Made by a program: the position numbers and the translations under genes. DNA of 64,000 bases from UBA5364 sp050259235 (GTDB taxonomy: Bacteria > Bacillota_I > Bacilli_A > RF39 > UBA660). The notes beneath the pieces are model-generated. The model saw only the letters and a program-made list of their open reading frames with translations. It was not told the origin of the DNA and did not search any database. Positions 51,697 to 59,538 of the stretch are shown here, in pieces (positions within the stretch are counted from its first letter, which is position 1; each line of letters begins with the position of its first letter). Location: assembly GCA_050259235.1 (NCBI GenBank), contig JBLNAG010000004.1, forward strand, positions 17,239-81,238, in the 5' to 3' direction.

Positions 51697-51749
51697 TAAA
51701 TTCATTTACCTTTTAAAAATAACTTAGATAAACATTTTAATATAAAATA

Positions 51750-51773
51750 AACTCGGAAGAAATCCGAGTTTTT
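51750..51773 (+). terminator. Terminator of the Cys-rich protein gene
   Basis: Eight-bp stem 51750-51757 with 51763-51770, five-base loop, T-tract. The 120 bases that follow, up to the ytaF start, hold no recognised gene. Confidence 0.82.
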
Positions 51774-51892
51774 CTAATGCTACAATGGGATTTGATTTTT
51801 CTCCAGTTTTTGTTAAAAAAGATGAATTATTAATTATGAGCCATATTTTTAATAAAAGAATATCATATCTCTGAAGGGAATGATAAAATCTA

Positions 51893-52486
51893 ATGATTAT
51901 AACAGTCATATTATTAAGTTTATCTATGTGTCTTGATAATTTAGTTATTGGAATAGCATATGGTATAAAGAAAATTAAAATTAATACTATAGACAATATT
52001 ATTATTGCTTCTATAACTACTTTAGGAACTTTAATAGTGATGATTTTAGGTATGTATTTGAAGCTTATTTTGCCTACTTTGATAACGAAATTATTGGGTA
52101 CCATTATCATTATTGCTTTAGGATTAATTTTTATTATTCAAAATATTATAGAAATTATAAAAAATCATAATGGAAATATAAATAAAATTATTGATTATGC
52201 TGAAAAAACAGATTTGAATAAATCTGGAGATATAGATAAAAAAGAAGCTATTTTAATAGCTTTAGGATTAATGATAAATAATTTAGGGATAGGAGTAGTA
52301 GCGAGTGTAGCAGGTATTAGTATATATTTAACAGTTGTTTTTACCTTTATTGTAAGTATAATTACTGTTAAGGTTGGTGTTTTAATGGGAAGTTATTTTT
52401 TTGGTAATTTTTTTGGTAAATATGCCACTTTAATAGGAGGTATATTATTAGTAATACTAGGATTATTAAATATTATTAAAATATAA
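51893..52486 (+). CDS. ytaF: YtaF/MntP-like membrane protein
   Basis: A 197-residue protein with six membrane helices in two sets of three, separated by a hydrophilic loop DLNKSGDIDKKEAILIALGL (about 104-123). SLSMCLDNLVIGIAYG at the start and MINNLGIGVVASVAG later are the paired Asp/Asn motifs of the MntP/YtaF group. The D-x-x-x-S-G-D-I-x-x-x-E-A loop is specific to YtaF, annotated as a sporulation membrane protein in Bacillus; MntP members export manganese. The ribosome binding site GAAGGG is rather far (about 15 bases) from the ATG, so the exact start is uncertain. Confidence 0.8.
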   Translation: MIITVILLSLSMCLDNLVIGIAYGIKKIKINTIDNIIIASITTLGTLIVMILGMYLKLILPTLITKLLGTIIIIALGLIFIIQNIIEIIKNHNGNINKIIDYAEKTDLNKSGDIDKKEAILIALGLMINNLGIGVVASVAGISIYLTVVFTFIVSIITVKVGVLMGSYFFGNFFGKYATLIGGILLVILGLLNIIKI

Positions 52487-52497
52487 AAATAATTAAT

Positions 52498-53035
52498 TTA
52501 TTCTCCCTTATTAATATGTAATTGACCATTATCTTGTATTTGTGCATAAAAAACATTTTTATAATCTTTTATTCCTTGTTTGTTTAATTGTTCAATAACC
52601 CAATTTTCTTTGATATTTAATTCTTTTAAATTTTCTTTAATTAAATTACCTTCAATAATTATTGAAGTAGATATATAAGGATTATACGTAATATTTGCAT
52701 TAATATCTTTTTTTGTTACTTGTTTAGCAGATTCTTTTTTTAGTAATGATAATTTTCCATTTGGTTCAAATATTACATAGTATACTTCATCTATATTGAA
52801 AACATTTTTATTTCTTAATAACATTAATAAATCATTCATAGTAAGTTTTAATGCTTGTAACTCCTTCTTTTGAATTATTCCTCTTTTATGACAATTGTTG
52901 GTTTACCTTCAAATGTAACTTGTAGGGATGAAGATTTTAGAGATATTATTGCTATTATAATTGTAAAGATTCCCCAACAAATTAAAGAAATATAATTATC
53001 ATATACTGCAGTACTTCTAATATTTACTCCATTAG
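52498..53035 (-). pseudogene. Decayed DUF421 (YetF-type) gene with frameshift and lost 5' end
   Basis: The frame 52498-52839 encodes the YetF cytoplasmic domain (NDLLMLLRNKNVFNIDEVYY, then FEPNGKLSLLKKES). Upstream on the minus strand the same frame continues back as IIQKKELQALKLT. A second frame, one base off, gives the third helix and FEGKPTIVIKEE before a stop. Restoring one A near 52880 would join them. No first two helices or start codon remain beyond about 53035, where an unrelated SDR fragment begins. Confidence 0.82.
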
Positions 53036-53145
53036 CAGCAATGCCTTATGAATTAGCTCCAACGTATGTTTATTTAGCAAGTAAAGATTCAAGTTATGTA
53101 ACAAGTCAAGTATTTCATGTAAATGGGGGAGAGTATTTAGGGTAA
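53029..53145 (+). pseudogene. C-terminal fragment of a short-chain dehydrogenase/reductase
   Basis: A 38-codon piece ending in TAA. PYELAPTYVYLASKDSSYVT followed by SQVFHVNGGEYLG is the conserved C-terminal end of YhdF/YdaD-type SDR oxidoreductases. The Rossmann motif and catalytic Tyr-x-x-x-Lys are missing, so it cannot function. It abuts the decayed DUF421 gene on the other strand, marking a deletion or rearrangement junction. Confidence 0.82.
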
Positions 53146-53183
53146 GGAACATTAAAATAATGTACATTTTATGTAAAAAAATT

Positions 53184-53213
53184 AACAAAAAAGATCACTA
53201 TTTGTGATCTTTT
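53184..53213 (-). terminator. Terminator of the secreted-protein/sigma operon
   Basis: Ten-bp stem 53189-53198 with 53204-53213, five-base loop; minus-strand T-tract from the A-run before it. Confidence 0.8.
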
Positions 53214-53215
53214 AT

Positions 53216-53635
53216 TTATCTTCTTTTTAACATAAATAGGTAAGTTCCAATTGATCCTAATGATACACCTAAAATGGAAGAAATAACAATTATTAATGAA
53301 TCATTATTTTTATTATCTTCTTCTTTATTAGCAAGTAATTTAGCATCTTCTTGAACACCTGTTGCATAAATTTCATCTCGACCATTTCCATTAGATGGAT
53401 CTATAACTTGATCGTCACTACTAACAGCTTTATCTTCTGGTGTTACAGTGTCAGTGCTACTACTGTTTCCATCTAGTTCTCCAGTATTTGGTTCCATCAA
53501 AATAGTGTATTCACCATCTTTTGGTACGTTAGGAATAACATTGCCATTTTCATCAACTTGTATCATGGCATATGCATTACTTGGTAATAATGCAAAAAGG
53601 CATATTAAGGTAAATGTAACTAAATATTTTTTCAT
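53216..53635 (-). CDS. Secreted, C-terminally anchored protein of unknown function
   Basis: A 139-residue protein with a signal peptide (about 1-23, NAYA), an acidic Ser/Asn/Asp-rich outer region, and a C-terminal helix (about 112-133) with a KRR tail. The ending resembles a sortase-type sorting layout, but no LPxTG is present. It lies 33 bases downstream of the anti-sigma gene on the same strand and may be the target of that system. AGAGGAG precedes the ATG. Confidence 0.62.
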   Translation of the reverse strand: MKKYLVTFTLICLFALLPSNAYAMIQVDENGNVIPNVPKDGEYTILMEPNTGELDGNSSSTDTVTPEDKAVSSDDQVIDPSNGNGRDEIYATGVQEDAKLLANKEEDNKNNDSLIIVISSILGVSLGSIGTYLFMLKRR

Positions 53636-53668
53636 ATTCTCCTCTTTCTTTCTTTCTTTTTTGTCATA

Positions 53669-54145
53669 TTATTTTTCTACTTTAAAGACTAAAATTTCTT
53701 GATCGTTTACAATGGCTATTTGCAATTCTTTATCTATGTTTTTGATGCTATAAATTGATACATTATTTTGAATACTTGATTCCATATTTGATTCTCTATT
53801 AGCGTTACCTATTTTTTCTTCTAACATATTTTCATCAATAACTATACTACTATCAAGTATATATTTTATATTGTTGTAAATTATGTAATCATTTTCTTCA
53901 AGTGAAGTATCCACAGCATTAAAGGTATTTACTTTAGGTTCATCATCTAAATTACTATCTTTACTACCATTAATACTATATATAAATATACATATTATTA
54001 TGCTTGTCATAGCTAATGATAAATGAAAAAAATTAATTTTTCTAGAACTATTTAGTTTATTGTTTTCAATAATTTTTTTATAAGTTTCTTCCTTTAATTT
54101 ATCATCTACTTTAATGTTGTCGAAAGCATTATAAATTTTATTCAT
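53669..54145 (-). CDS. Putative anti-sigma factor, single-pass membrane protein
   Basis: A 158-residue protein: a cytoplasmic helical part (about 1-45), one membrane helix (about 47-63), and an acidic outer domain. This layout and the 8-base overlap with the ECF sigma gene indicate an anti-sigma factor that holds the sigma at the membrane, although no zinc-binding HxxxCxxC motif is present. The ATG at 54145 lies within the last codons of the sigma gene, and GGGGGGTG upstream serves as ribosome binding site. Confidence 0.68.
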   Translation of the reverse strand: MNKIYNAFDNIKVDDKLKEETYKKIIENNKLNSSRKINFFHLSLAMTSIIICIFIYSINGSKDSNLDDEPKVNTFNAVDTSLEENDYIIYNNIKYILDSSIVIDENMLEEKIGNANRESNMESSIQNNVSIYSIKNIDKELQIAIVNDQEILVFKVEK

Positions 54146-54623
54146 CAAAAACACCCCCCATCATAATTTTTAGACTTTCTCTTGCTCTTTTAAGCCAAGT
54201 CCGAATTGTAGATTCTCTCTTATTTAATATCTTAGATATTTCTTTTGTTGAATAGCCTTCATAATAGTATAAATATATGACATTACGATAATTTAAGGGT
54301 AGAGTAAAGATAATATTTAAAATGTCATTATTTTTTGGAGTTTCGCATGGGGTAATGATATTTTCGTCAAAGTTTATTGTTTGATAGTAAGTTTTTTTCT
54401 TTAATATGTTTTTACAATGATTGATAGTTACTGTAATGATCCATGCTTTACGATGGTTTTCATTTACGAAATTTGGTGATTTCTCAATTATTTTTATAAA
54501 TACTTCTTGATAAGCATCTTCTGAATCTAATTGATTTTTCAAATACATTAGGCATATTCGATAAACCATATTGCTATAATTATCAATTGTTTCTTTGATA
54601 TATTCATTCTGACATTTAAGCAT
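54138..54623 (-). CDS. ECF-type RNA polymerase sigma factor
   Basis: A 161-residue sigma-70 family protein. Region 2 is at about residues 15-75 (YRICLMYLKNQLDSEDAYQE with the conserved D-A-x-Q-E), and region 4 at about 105-150 (LPLNYRNVIYLYYYEGYSTK, EISKILNKRESTIRTWLKRA). No region 3, as usual for the extracytoplasmic-function group. GGGAGG precedes the ATG. Its partner anti-sigma overlaps its 3' end; a secreted protein follows. Confidence 0.92.
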   Translation of the reverse strand: MLKCQNEYIKETIDNYSNMVYRICLMYLKNQLDSEDAYQEVFIKIIEKSPNFVNENHRKAWIITVTINHCKNILKKKTYYQTINFDENIITPCETPKNNDILNIIFTLPLNYRNVIYLYYYEGYSTKEISKILNKRESTIRTWLKRARESLKIMMGGVFDE

Positions 54624-54744
54624 TATTTTTACCTCCCTACATTAATAAAACAATTATATAATAAAAAATGTTTCAAATAAATGATATTTTTATTATTTTA
54701 ATATAACTAAGAATATTTTTAAATAAATGTAATACAATAATTTA

Positions 54745-54794
54745 ACGATAATCGTAAAAAATATATTGACATTTAATAAAAAGAATAATAATAT
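54745..54794 (+). promoter_or_regulatory. Promoter and palindrome before the DUF2975-HTH operon
   Basis: TTGACA 54766-54771, 17 bases, TAATAT 54789-54794. The palindrome ACGATAATCGT (54745-54755) lies ten bases upstream of the -35 and could be a site for the HTH regulator encoded in the operon. Confidence 0.6.
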
Positions 54795-54811
54795 TATTAT
54801 GAGGTGTATTT

Positions 54812-55264
54812 ATGAAAAAAAGTAGAATAGCTCAATTTGTTTCAATTATTTTAAAGTTAATGTTAGTTCTTGGAGTAGCCAGTTTATTTTTTCTTCCAAC
54901 TCTTTATGATACATTTTCTGGTATTCAAGAAACAACATTTAATGAGCAAACAATTTATTATCGAGTAGCTTTTTATATGTGTGCTATTGGTGGTTTAACA
55001 ATTGTATATTGTCTTATAAAGGTATTCAAGAATGTTTATAATGGAAGTCCATTTAAAAAGGAAACTGTTATTAACTTAAAAGCAATTGCAATATTATTTA
55101 TGATTTTATCGATTATTATTGCTATTAAAATAATATTCATTCCATCAATTATTTCTATTTCCGTTTTATTAGTAACATTTATGGCTAGTTTAAGTTTTTA
55201 TGTACTAAGTCAAGTATTTAAAGTGGCTATAGAATATAAAGATGAAATAGATCAAACAGTGTAG
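54812..55264 (+). CDS. DUF2975 family membrane protein
   Basis: A 150-residue protein with four membrane helices (about 10-30, 50-70, 90-108, 112-135). The layout and the following small HTH gene match DUF2975 operons, where the membrane protein and a Cro/CI-type regulator are paired. The biological role is unknown. GAGGTG precedes the ATG; the gene ends 9 bases before the regulator starts. Confidence 0.8.
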   Translation: MKKSRIAQFVSIILKLMLVLGVASLFFLPTLYDTFSGIQETTFNEQTIYYRVAFYMCAIGGLTIVYCLIKVFKNVYNGSPFKKETVINLKAIAILFMILSIIIAIKIIFIPSIISISVLLVTFMASLSFYVLSQVFKVAIEYKDEIDQTV

Positions 55265-55273
55265 GTGGTTAGT

Positions 55274-55477
55274 ATGATTATTGTAAATTTAGATGTTATT
55301 ATGGCTAAAAGAAAAATGTCATTAAATGAATTAAGTGAAAAAACGGAAATAACAACCACCAATTTATCTATTCTAAAGACCAATAAAGCTAAAGCAATTC
55401 GTTTTTCAACTTTAGAAGCTATTTGTGAAGCTTTGAATTGCCAACCAAGTGATATATTAGAATATAAGGAGAAGTAA
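55274..55477 (+). CDS. Small Cro/CI-type HTH regulator (YozG-like)
   Basis: A 67-residue protein that is almost entirely a helix-turn-helix domain: MSLNELSEKTEITTTNLSIL (about 14-33), RFSTLEAICEALNCQPSDIL (about 42-61). It probably controls its own operon, perhaps through the ACGATAATCGT palindrome. The ATG at 55274 has TAGGTGG upstream; the GTG at 55265 overlaps that site and is rejected. Confidence 0.87.
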   Translation: MIIVNLDVIMAKRKMSLNELSEKTEITTTNLSILKTNKAKAIRFSTLEAICEALNCQPSDILEYKEK

Positions 55478-55478
55478 A

Positions 55479-56747
55479 ATGAATAAAGATGAAGAATTTA
55501 GTGTTAATGATTATGCGGATAATTTTAAGATTAAAGATAAAAATTTAAAGTCAATAATTATGACATGTTTATTAATGGCAATTACTATTACATTGATACA
55601 CAATATTGATATTAATATATATATAAGAGATATTATTATTCCTTTTGGAATAATGGTAGGAGGATATATATTTCTTGTAAAAAAACAAAGATTAGAAAAA
55701 AATAAAAAAGCATATATTATGCTTTTACCAATAATACTTATTTTATTAAGTGATATTGTTGCGGGAATTGATGTAAGTAATAAAGTATTAAATGTTTTTA
55801 TATTACCAATTTTAATAGCAGTTTTCTTTTTTCAACTAACTAATAAAAATTATAAAATTACTAAGGAATCAATAAAATGGATATTTAAATTATTTCCTAG
55901 TAGTATTTTATATAATCAAAAATATATAAAGAGAATATTTGACTCTATTAATAATAAAACAACTAAGATGGTTTTAAATATATTAATAGGTTCTATAATT
56001 GGTATACCAATTGCTATAATTATATTATTTTTATTAGCTAATGCTGATAAATATTTTAATGAATTTATAGGATTTATTTTAAAATTTTTATCTGAAATCC
56101 CTAGTATTGATGTAATAATTTCCAATATATTAATATTAGTAGTGTCTTTTGTAATATTCCATAGTATATTTATAAATTTATTAAAGAATAAAGATTTGAA
56201 ATTAAAACCTGTAAGTTATAGAGAAATAAACCATGTTATTGCATCAACGATATTAATAATAATTAATACTATATTTGTACTATTTTTAATATCTGAAATA
56301 TCAAGGTTGACTGTTAATTTCTTACATTTGCCTATTGAGTATACATATGCTGAGTATGCAAGAGAAGGGTTCTTTCAATTATTATTAGTTACAACTATTA
56401 ATTTTGCTATAATTTTGTATTATATATATTATTTAAATATAGTTAATAAAAATTCTTTTGTTAAAAAACTAATACTATTACTTATTGCTTTTTCTATTAT
56501 TCTTATATTTAATTCATATTATAGAATGTTTTTATATATTGGAGCATATGGATTTACTGTTTTAAGGTTACAAGTAATATTATTCTTAACAATGGAATTA
56601 ATAATGTTTGCAACTCTTATTAAGAAGATTATAAGTAAGTTAAAATATAATGATGCAATAATTTTTATAATAATTATGTTATCGTTTTATATAATAAATA
56701 TATTTTATTGTACAGATGCTTTTGCTAGATTATTAAGTAGTTTTTAA
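55479..56747 (+). CDS. DUF4153/DUF4173-like polytopic membrane protein
   Basis: A 422-residue protein with about eleven membrane helices. It follows the HTH regulator by one base, with AAGGAG before the ATG, an arrangement common for DUF2975-HTH-DUF4153 operons in Firmicutes. A soluble, charged N-terminus of about 25 residues is cytoplasmic. KLRLQVILFLTME-like sequence near residue 365 and the polar residues between helices suit the DUF4173 group. Function unknown. Confidence 0.72.
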   Translation: MNKDEEFSVNDYADNFKIKDKNLKSIIMTCLLMAITITLIHNIDINIYIRDIIIPFGIMVGGYIFLVKKQRLEKNKKAYIMLLPIILILLSDIVAGIDVSNKVLNVFILPILIAVFFFQLTNKNYKITKESIKWIFKLFPSSILYNQKYIKRIFDSINNKTTKMVLNILIGSIIGIPIAIIILFLLANADKYFNEFIGFILKFLSEIPSIDVIISNILILVVSFVIFHSIFINLLKNKDLKLKPVSYREINHVIASTILIIINTIFVLFLISEISRLTVNFLHLPIEYTYAEYAREGFFQLLLVTTINFAIILYYIYYLNIVNKNSFVKKLILLLIAFSIILIFNSYYRMFLYIGAYGFTVLRLQVILFLTMELIMFATLIKKIISKLKYNDAIIFIIIMLSFYIINIFYCTDAFARLLSSF

Positions 56748-56751
56748 ATAC

Positions 56752-56787
56752 AAATGAATCATATTAATATGGTTCATTTTTTTAAGT
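56752..56787 (+). terminator. Terminator of the DUF2975 operon
   Basis: Twelve-bp stem with one G-U pair, about 56752-56763 with 56768-56779, followed by T7. Confidence 0.78.
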
Positions 56788-56883
56788 ATAATATTTATAT
56801 TATTTGTAAATACATGTATATTCTTGTCATATATTATTGTAAATAGTATATTAGTATGCTATCCTAAAATAGGAGGATTTTAA

Positions 56884-57351
56884 ATGAAAAAATTAGTGAC
56901 TAGTCTTTTTATAATCATGTGTGTATTTTTGGTTAGTGCTTGTACAAAACCTAGTGAGAAAACACTAAAATGTTCACTATATAATAAAGACGTTATCTCT
57001 AACTATGAATTGGATTCTACTTATGAAGTAACTTATAAAGGAAATATTGTATCTAAGGTAAAATCAACTGAAACAGTTATATCAAATGATTCAGAAATAT
57101 TAGATTATTTTAATGAATATTTAAATAGTTCTTATACAACAATGAATGAAAATTATGGTGGATATGATTTTACTGTTAAAAAACAAGATGAAAAAGTAAT
57201 AGCTACTACAATAATAGATTATAATAAACTTGATCTTAATAAATTAGCAAAAGATCAACCAACTTTCAAAAGTTCATTAGATAGTAAAGGAAATTTAACA
57301 CTAACTGGTATTAAACAATTATATTCTGAACTAGGAGCTAATTGTGAGTAA
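56884..57351 (+). CDS. Putative lipoprotein (YehR/DUF1307-like), second copy
   Basis: A 155-residue lipoprotein with the lipobox LVSAC at residues 16-20. The mature part starts CTKPSEKTLKC, has the beta-strand pair STYEVTYKGNIVSKVKSTET, and ends in a Cys next to the C-terminus, as does the lipoprotein at 7077-7502. The strand pattern and the predicted lipid anchor suit the DUF1307 group. AGGAGG lies before the ATG and a terminator follows, so it is a single-gene unit. Confidence 0.7.
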   Translation: MKKLVTSLFIIMCVFLVSACTKPSEKTLKCSLYNKDVISNYELDSTYEVTYKGNIVSKVKSTETVISNDSEILDYFNEYLNSSYTTMNENYGGYDFTVKKQDEKVIATTIIDYNKLDLNKLAKDQPTFKSSLDSKGNLTLTGIKQLYSELGANCE

Positions 57352-57380
57352 AAAACCTTATAATAATAAGGTTTTTCTTT
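57351..57380 (+). terminator. Terminator of the DUF1307-like lipoprotein
   Basis: Eleven-bp stem 57351-57361 with 57366-57376, four-base loop, T-tract. The following 250 bases have no complete gene; 57418-57486 can be read as a short tail ending in VEDIELF and a stop, perhaps a relic. Confidence 0.8.
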
Positions 57381-57519
57381 TATATTATTGGTAATTTATT
57401 ATTAATAAAAGTTATATGAAGTAAAACAAATACCTAACCAATGTATTTGTGAAAATCTTAATGTAGAAGATATTGAATTATTTTGATAGAAGTAATTTTG
57501 CTATTTTAACAATAAATGG

Positions 57520-57525
57520 TATAAT
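57520..57525 (+). promoter_or_regulatory. -10 element upstream of the acyl-CoA synthetase
   Basis: TATAAT about 104 bases before the ATG, preceded by TGG. It implies an untranslated leader of about 95 bases; no known riboswitch is recognised in it. Confidence 0.45.
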
Positions 57526-57628
57526 TAAGATGTATATCTTTTTCAAATAAAATCTATTGAAATAAATATACTTTAATGGAAGAAACGAAAATCTTCATAT
57601 TTATGGTTAGAAGTTTCAGGGAGGAAAT

Positions 57629-59317
57629 ATGAAAACTTATAGTGTAATTGAATTTGATGACATAAAGGATATGTTAGAAGTTAGGGCAGTTTCTCATAAG
57701 GATAATATTGCTTTTTATCAAAAAGGTAAAAATAAACAATTTAATACTATTACTTATGGAGAACTTAAAAGAGATGTGGATGCCTTAGGAACAGCTCTTT
57801 TAGATATGGGATTAAAAGGTAAAAAAATAGCTATTATTGGTAAAAACCGTTATGAATGGGCTATTTCATATTTAGCTACTATTTGTGGTGTGGGAGTTGT
57901 TGTTCCACTTGATAAACAACTTGCAGATAATGAAATAAAAAATTGCCTTGATAGAGTAGATGTTGATGCAATAATTTATTCGGATGAATTTGATGAAAGA
58001 TTAAAAGAACTTTCAAGTAAAATTAATGTTAAAAATTACATAAGCATGGATGAAGGTAATTTAACAGTTAGTGGATTAATTGCTAGAGGTAAAAAATTAA
58101 TTGAAGAAGGTAATACTGATTACATTAATGCACCTATAGATAACAATGCACTTGCTAGTTTATTGTTTACTTCAGGTACTACATCAGCTTCTAAAATTGT
58201 AATGCTGTCACATAAGAACATTATGGCCAATATAAAAGCTGGTCAAATGATGGTACATGTAGATGAAAAGGATACTTTCTTTTCAGTCTTACCTCTTAAT
58301 CACACTTTAGAATGTACTTGCGTTCTTATATTTCCATTAGCTTCAGGTGCAGCAATTGCTTATAATGATAATATAATGAATTTACAAAGAGATTTGAAAG
58401 TAATAAAACCTACAACAATGATGGTTGTACCTAGAATTGCAGAAACTTTATATGATAAAATTGTCACAGGAATTGAAAAGAAAAATAAAGTTAGTAAAGT
58501 TAAATTAGCTGTTAAACTAACTAATATGTTAGGTAAATATAAAATGTCTGTTAAAAGAAAAGTATTTAAAGAAATACATGACGAATTTGGTGGTAACTTA
58601 AAATTAATAATGATGGGTGGAGCACCAATTAATCCTAATATATCAGCGTATTTTAGAGATTTAGGGATTTTAGCTATCCAAGGTTATGGATTAACTGAAT
58701 GTGCCCCATTAGTTACTTTAAATAGTGATACTCTATATAAAGATGATTCAGCAGGTTTATCAATGCCTGGTAGTGAAGTGCTTATTAGTAATCCTGATGA
58801 AGAAGGAATTGGGGAAATAATTGTCAAAGGTCCTCAAGTAATGTTAGGATATTATGGTGATGAACAAGCAACTAATGAAGCTATTAAGGATGGATATTTA
58901 CATACAGGAGATCTTGGTAAATTTGATGATGAAGGTTTCTTAAGGATAATGGGAAGAAGTAAAAATGTTATTATATCTTCTAGTGGTAAAAATATTTATC
59001 CAGAAGAAATTGAATCTTTAATAAATGAACATGATAAGATAAAAGGTTCAATGGTGTATGAAGAAGAAAATAAACACCACGGACATCTTATCGCTGAAGT
59101 TGTACTTATTGATGAAATAAGAGAAAAAATTAAAGCACATCCAGAGTATGAAAGTGAAATCAAAAAAACATTAACTGATTATTTAGCATTAGTTAATGAT
59201 AGATTATCAGAATATAAACGTGTTCACAATTTAGTTATTAGAGAAAATGATTTTGATATGACTTCAACTTTAAAAATAAAAAGATTTTTAACGAGACCAC
59301 AAGTTCAAAAACAATAA
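57629..59317 (+). CDS. AMP-forming long-chain acyl-CoA synthetase-like enzyme
   Basis: A 562-residue ANL-superfamily ligase. The P-loop LLFTSGTTSASKIV is near residue 183 (K present), GYGLTECAP near 355, HTGDLGKFD near 430, and the hinge/catalytic region GRSKNVIISSSGKNIYPEE near 448, with the catalytic Lys in TLKIKR close to the end. It activates a fatty or related acid as acyl-AMP and then acyl-CoA. GGGAGG precedes the ATG. Neighbouring genes do not indicate a pathway. Confidence 0.9.
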   Translation: MKTYSVIEFDDIKDMLEVRAVSHKDNIAFYQKGKNKQFNTITYGELKRDVDALGTALLDMGLKGKKIAIIGKNRYEWAISYLATICGVGVVVPLDKQLADNEIKNCLDRVDVDAIIYSDEFDERLKELSSKINVKNYISMDEGNLTVSGLIARGKKLIEEGNTDYINAPIDNNALASLLFTSGTTSASKIVMLSHKNIMANIKAGQMMVHVDEKDTFFSVLPLNHTLECTCVLIFPLASGAAIAYNDNIMNLQRDLKVIKPTTMMVVPRIAETLYDKIVTGIEKKNKVSKVKLAVKLTNMLGKYKMSVKRKVFKEIHDEFGGNLKLIMMGGAPINPNISAYFRDLGILAIQGYGLTECAPLVTLNSDTLYKDDSAGLSMPGSEVLISNPDEEGIGEIIVKGPQVMLGYYGDEQATNEAIKDGYLHTGDLGKFDDEGFLRIMGRSKNVIISSSGKNIYPEEIESLINEHDKIKGSMVYEEENKHHGHLIAEVVLIDEIREKIKAHPEYESEIKKTLTDYLALVNDRLSEYKRVHNLVIRENDFDMTSTLKIKRFLTRPQVQKQ

Positions 59318-59338
59318 AACAACCAATTGGTTGTTTTT
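59316..59338 (+). terminator. Terminator of the acyl-CoA synthetase
   Basis: Nine-bp stem 59316-59324 with 59329-59337 and AATT loop, then Ts. Confidence 0.8.
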
Positions 59339-59359
59339 AAATATTTATATAACTTTTAA

Positions 59360-59410
59360 TGATATAATAGATTAGGTGATAAGATGGATGTAATTGAATC
59401 AGAAATATAG
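59360..59410 (+). promoter_or_regulatory. Extended -10 with ribosome binding site and an 8-codon frame
   Basis: TGATATAAT 59360-59368, TAGGTGAT, then ATG at 59384 opening MDVIESEI and a stop at 59410. It has all signals for a gene but no gene, so it is either a leader peptide for the ABC operon or a relic of a lost gene. The next 128 bases up to 59539 are AT-rich without a recognised element. Confidence 0.45.
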
Positions 59411-59538
59411 GTGTTCAAATCTATAAAATTAAAGTGTAATACTATTTCATATGATAAAAATACCGATATTTGAATTAATAAAGAAAAATATTGATTGAAG
59501 TAATTAGATTATAGTAATATATTATAAGGAGTGATATT

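Noticed and set aside
51774..51892. Possible coding relic before ytaF
   Set aside because: Short frames are open, but none gives a recognisable family sequence or has a start signal.
54624..54700. Autoregulatory ECF promoter (GAAAC-type -35) before the sigma gene
   Set aside because: TTTGAAAC is present on the minus strand, but the nearest -10 is only about 12 bases away and no second copy of the motif was found before the other genes of the operon.
57526..57628. Riboswitch or T-box in the leader of the acyl-CoA synthetase gene
   Set aside because: No terminator-antiterminator pair, T-box core or known aptamer sequence could be recognised; only weak A/T-rich pairing.
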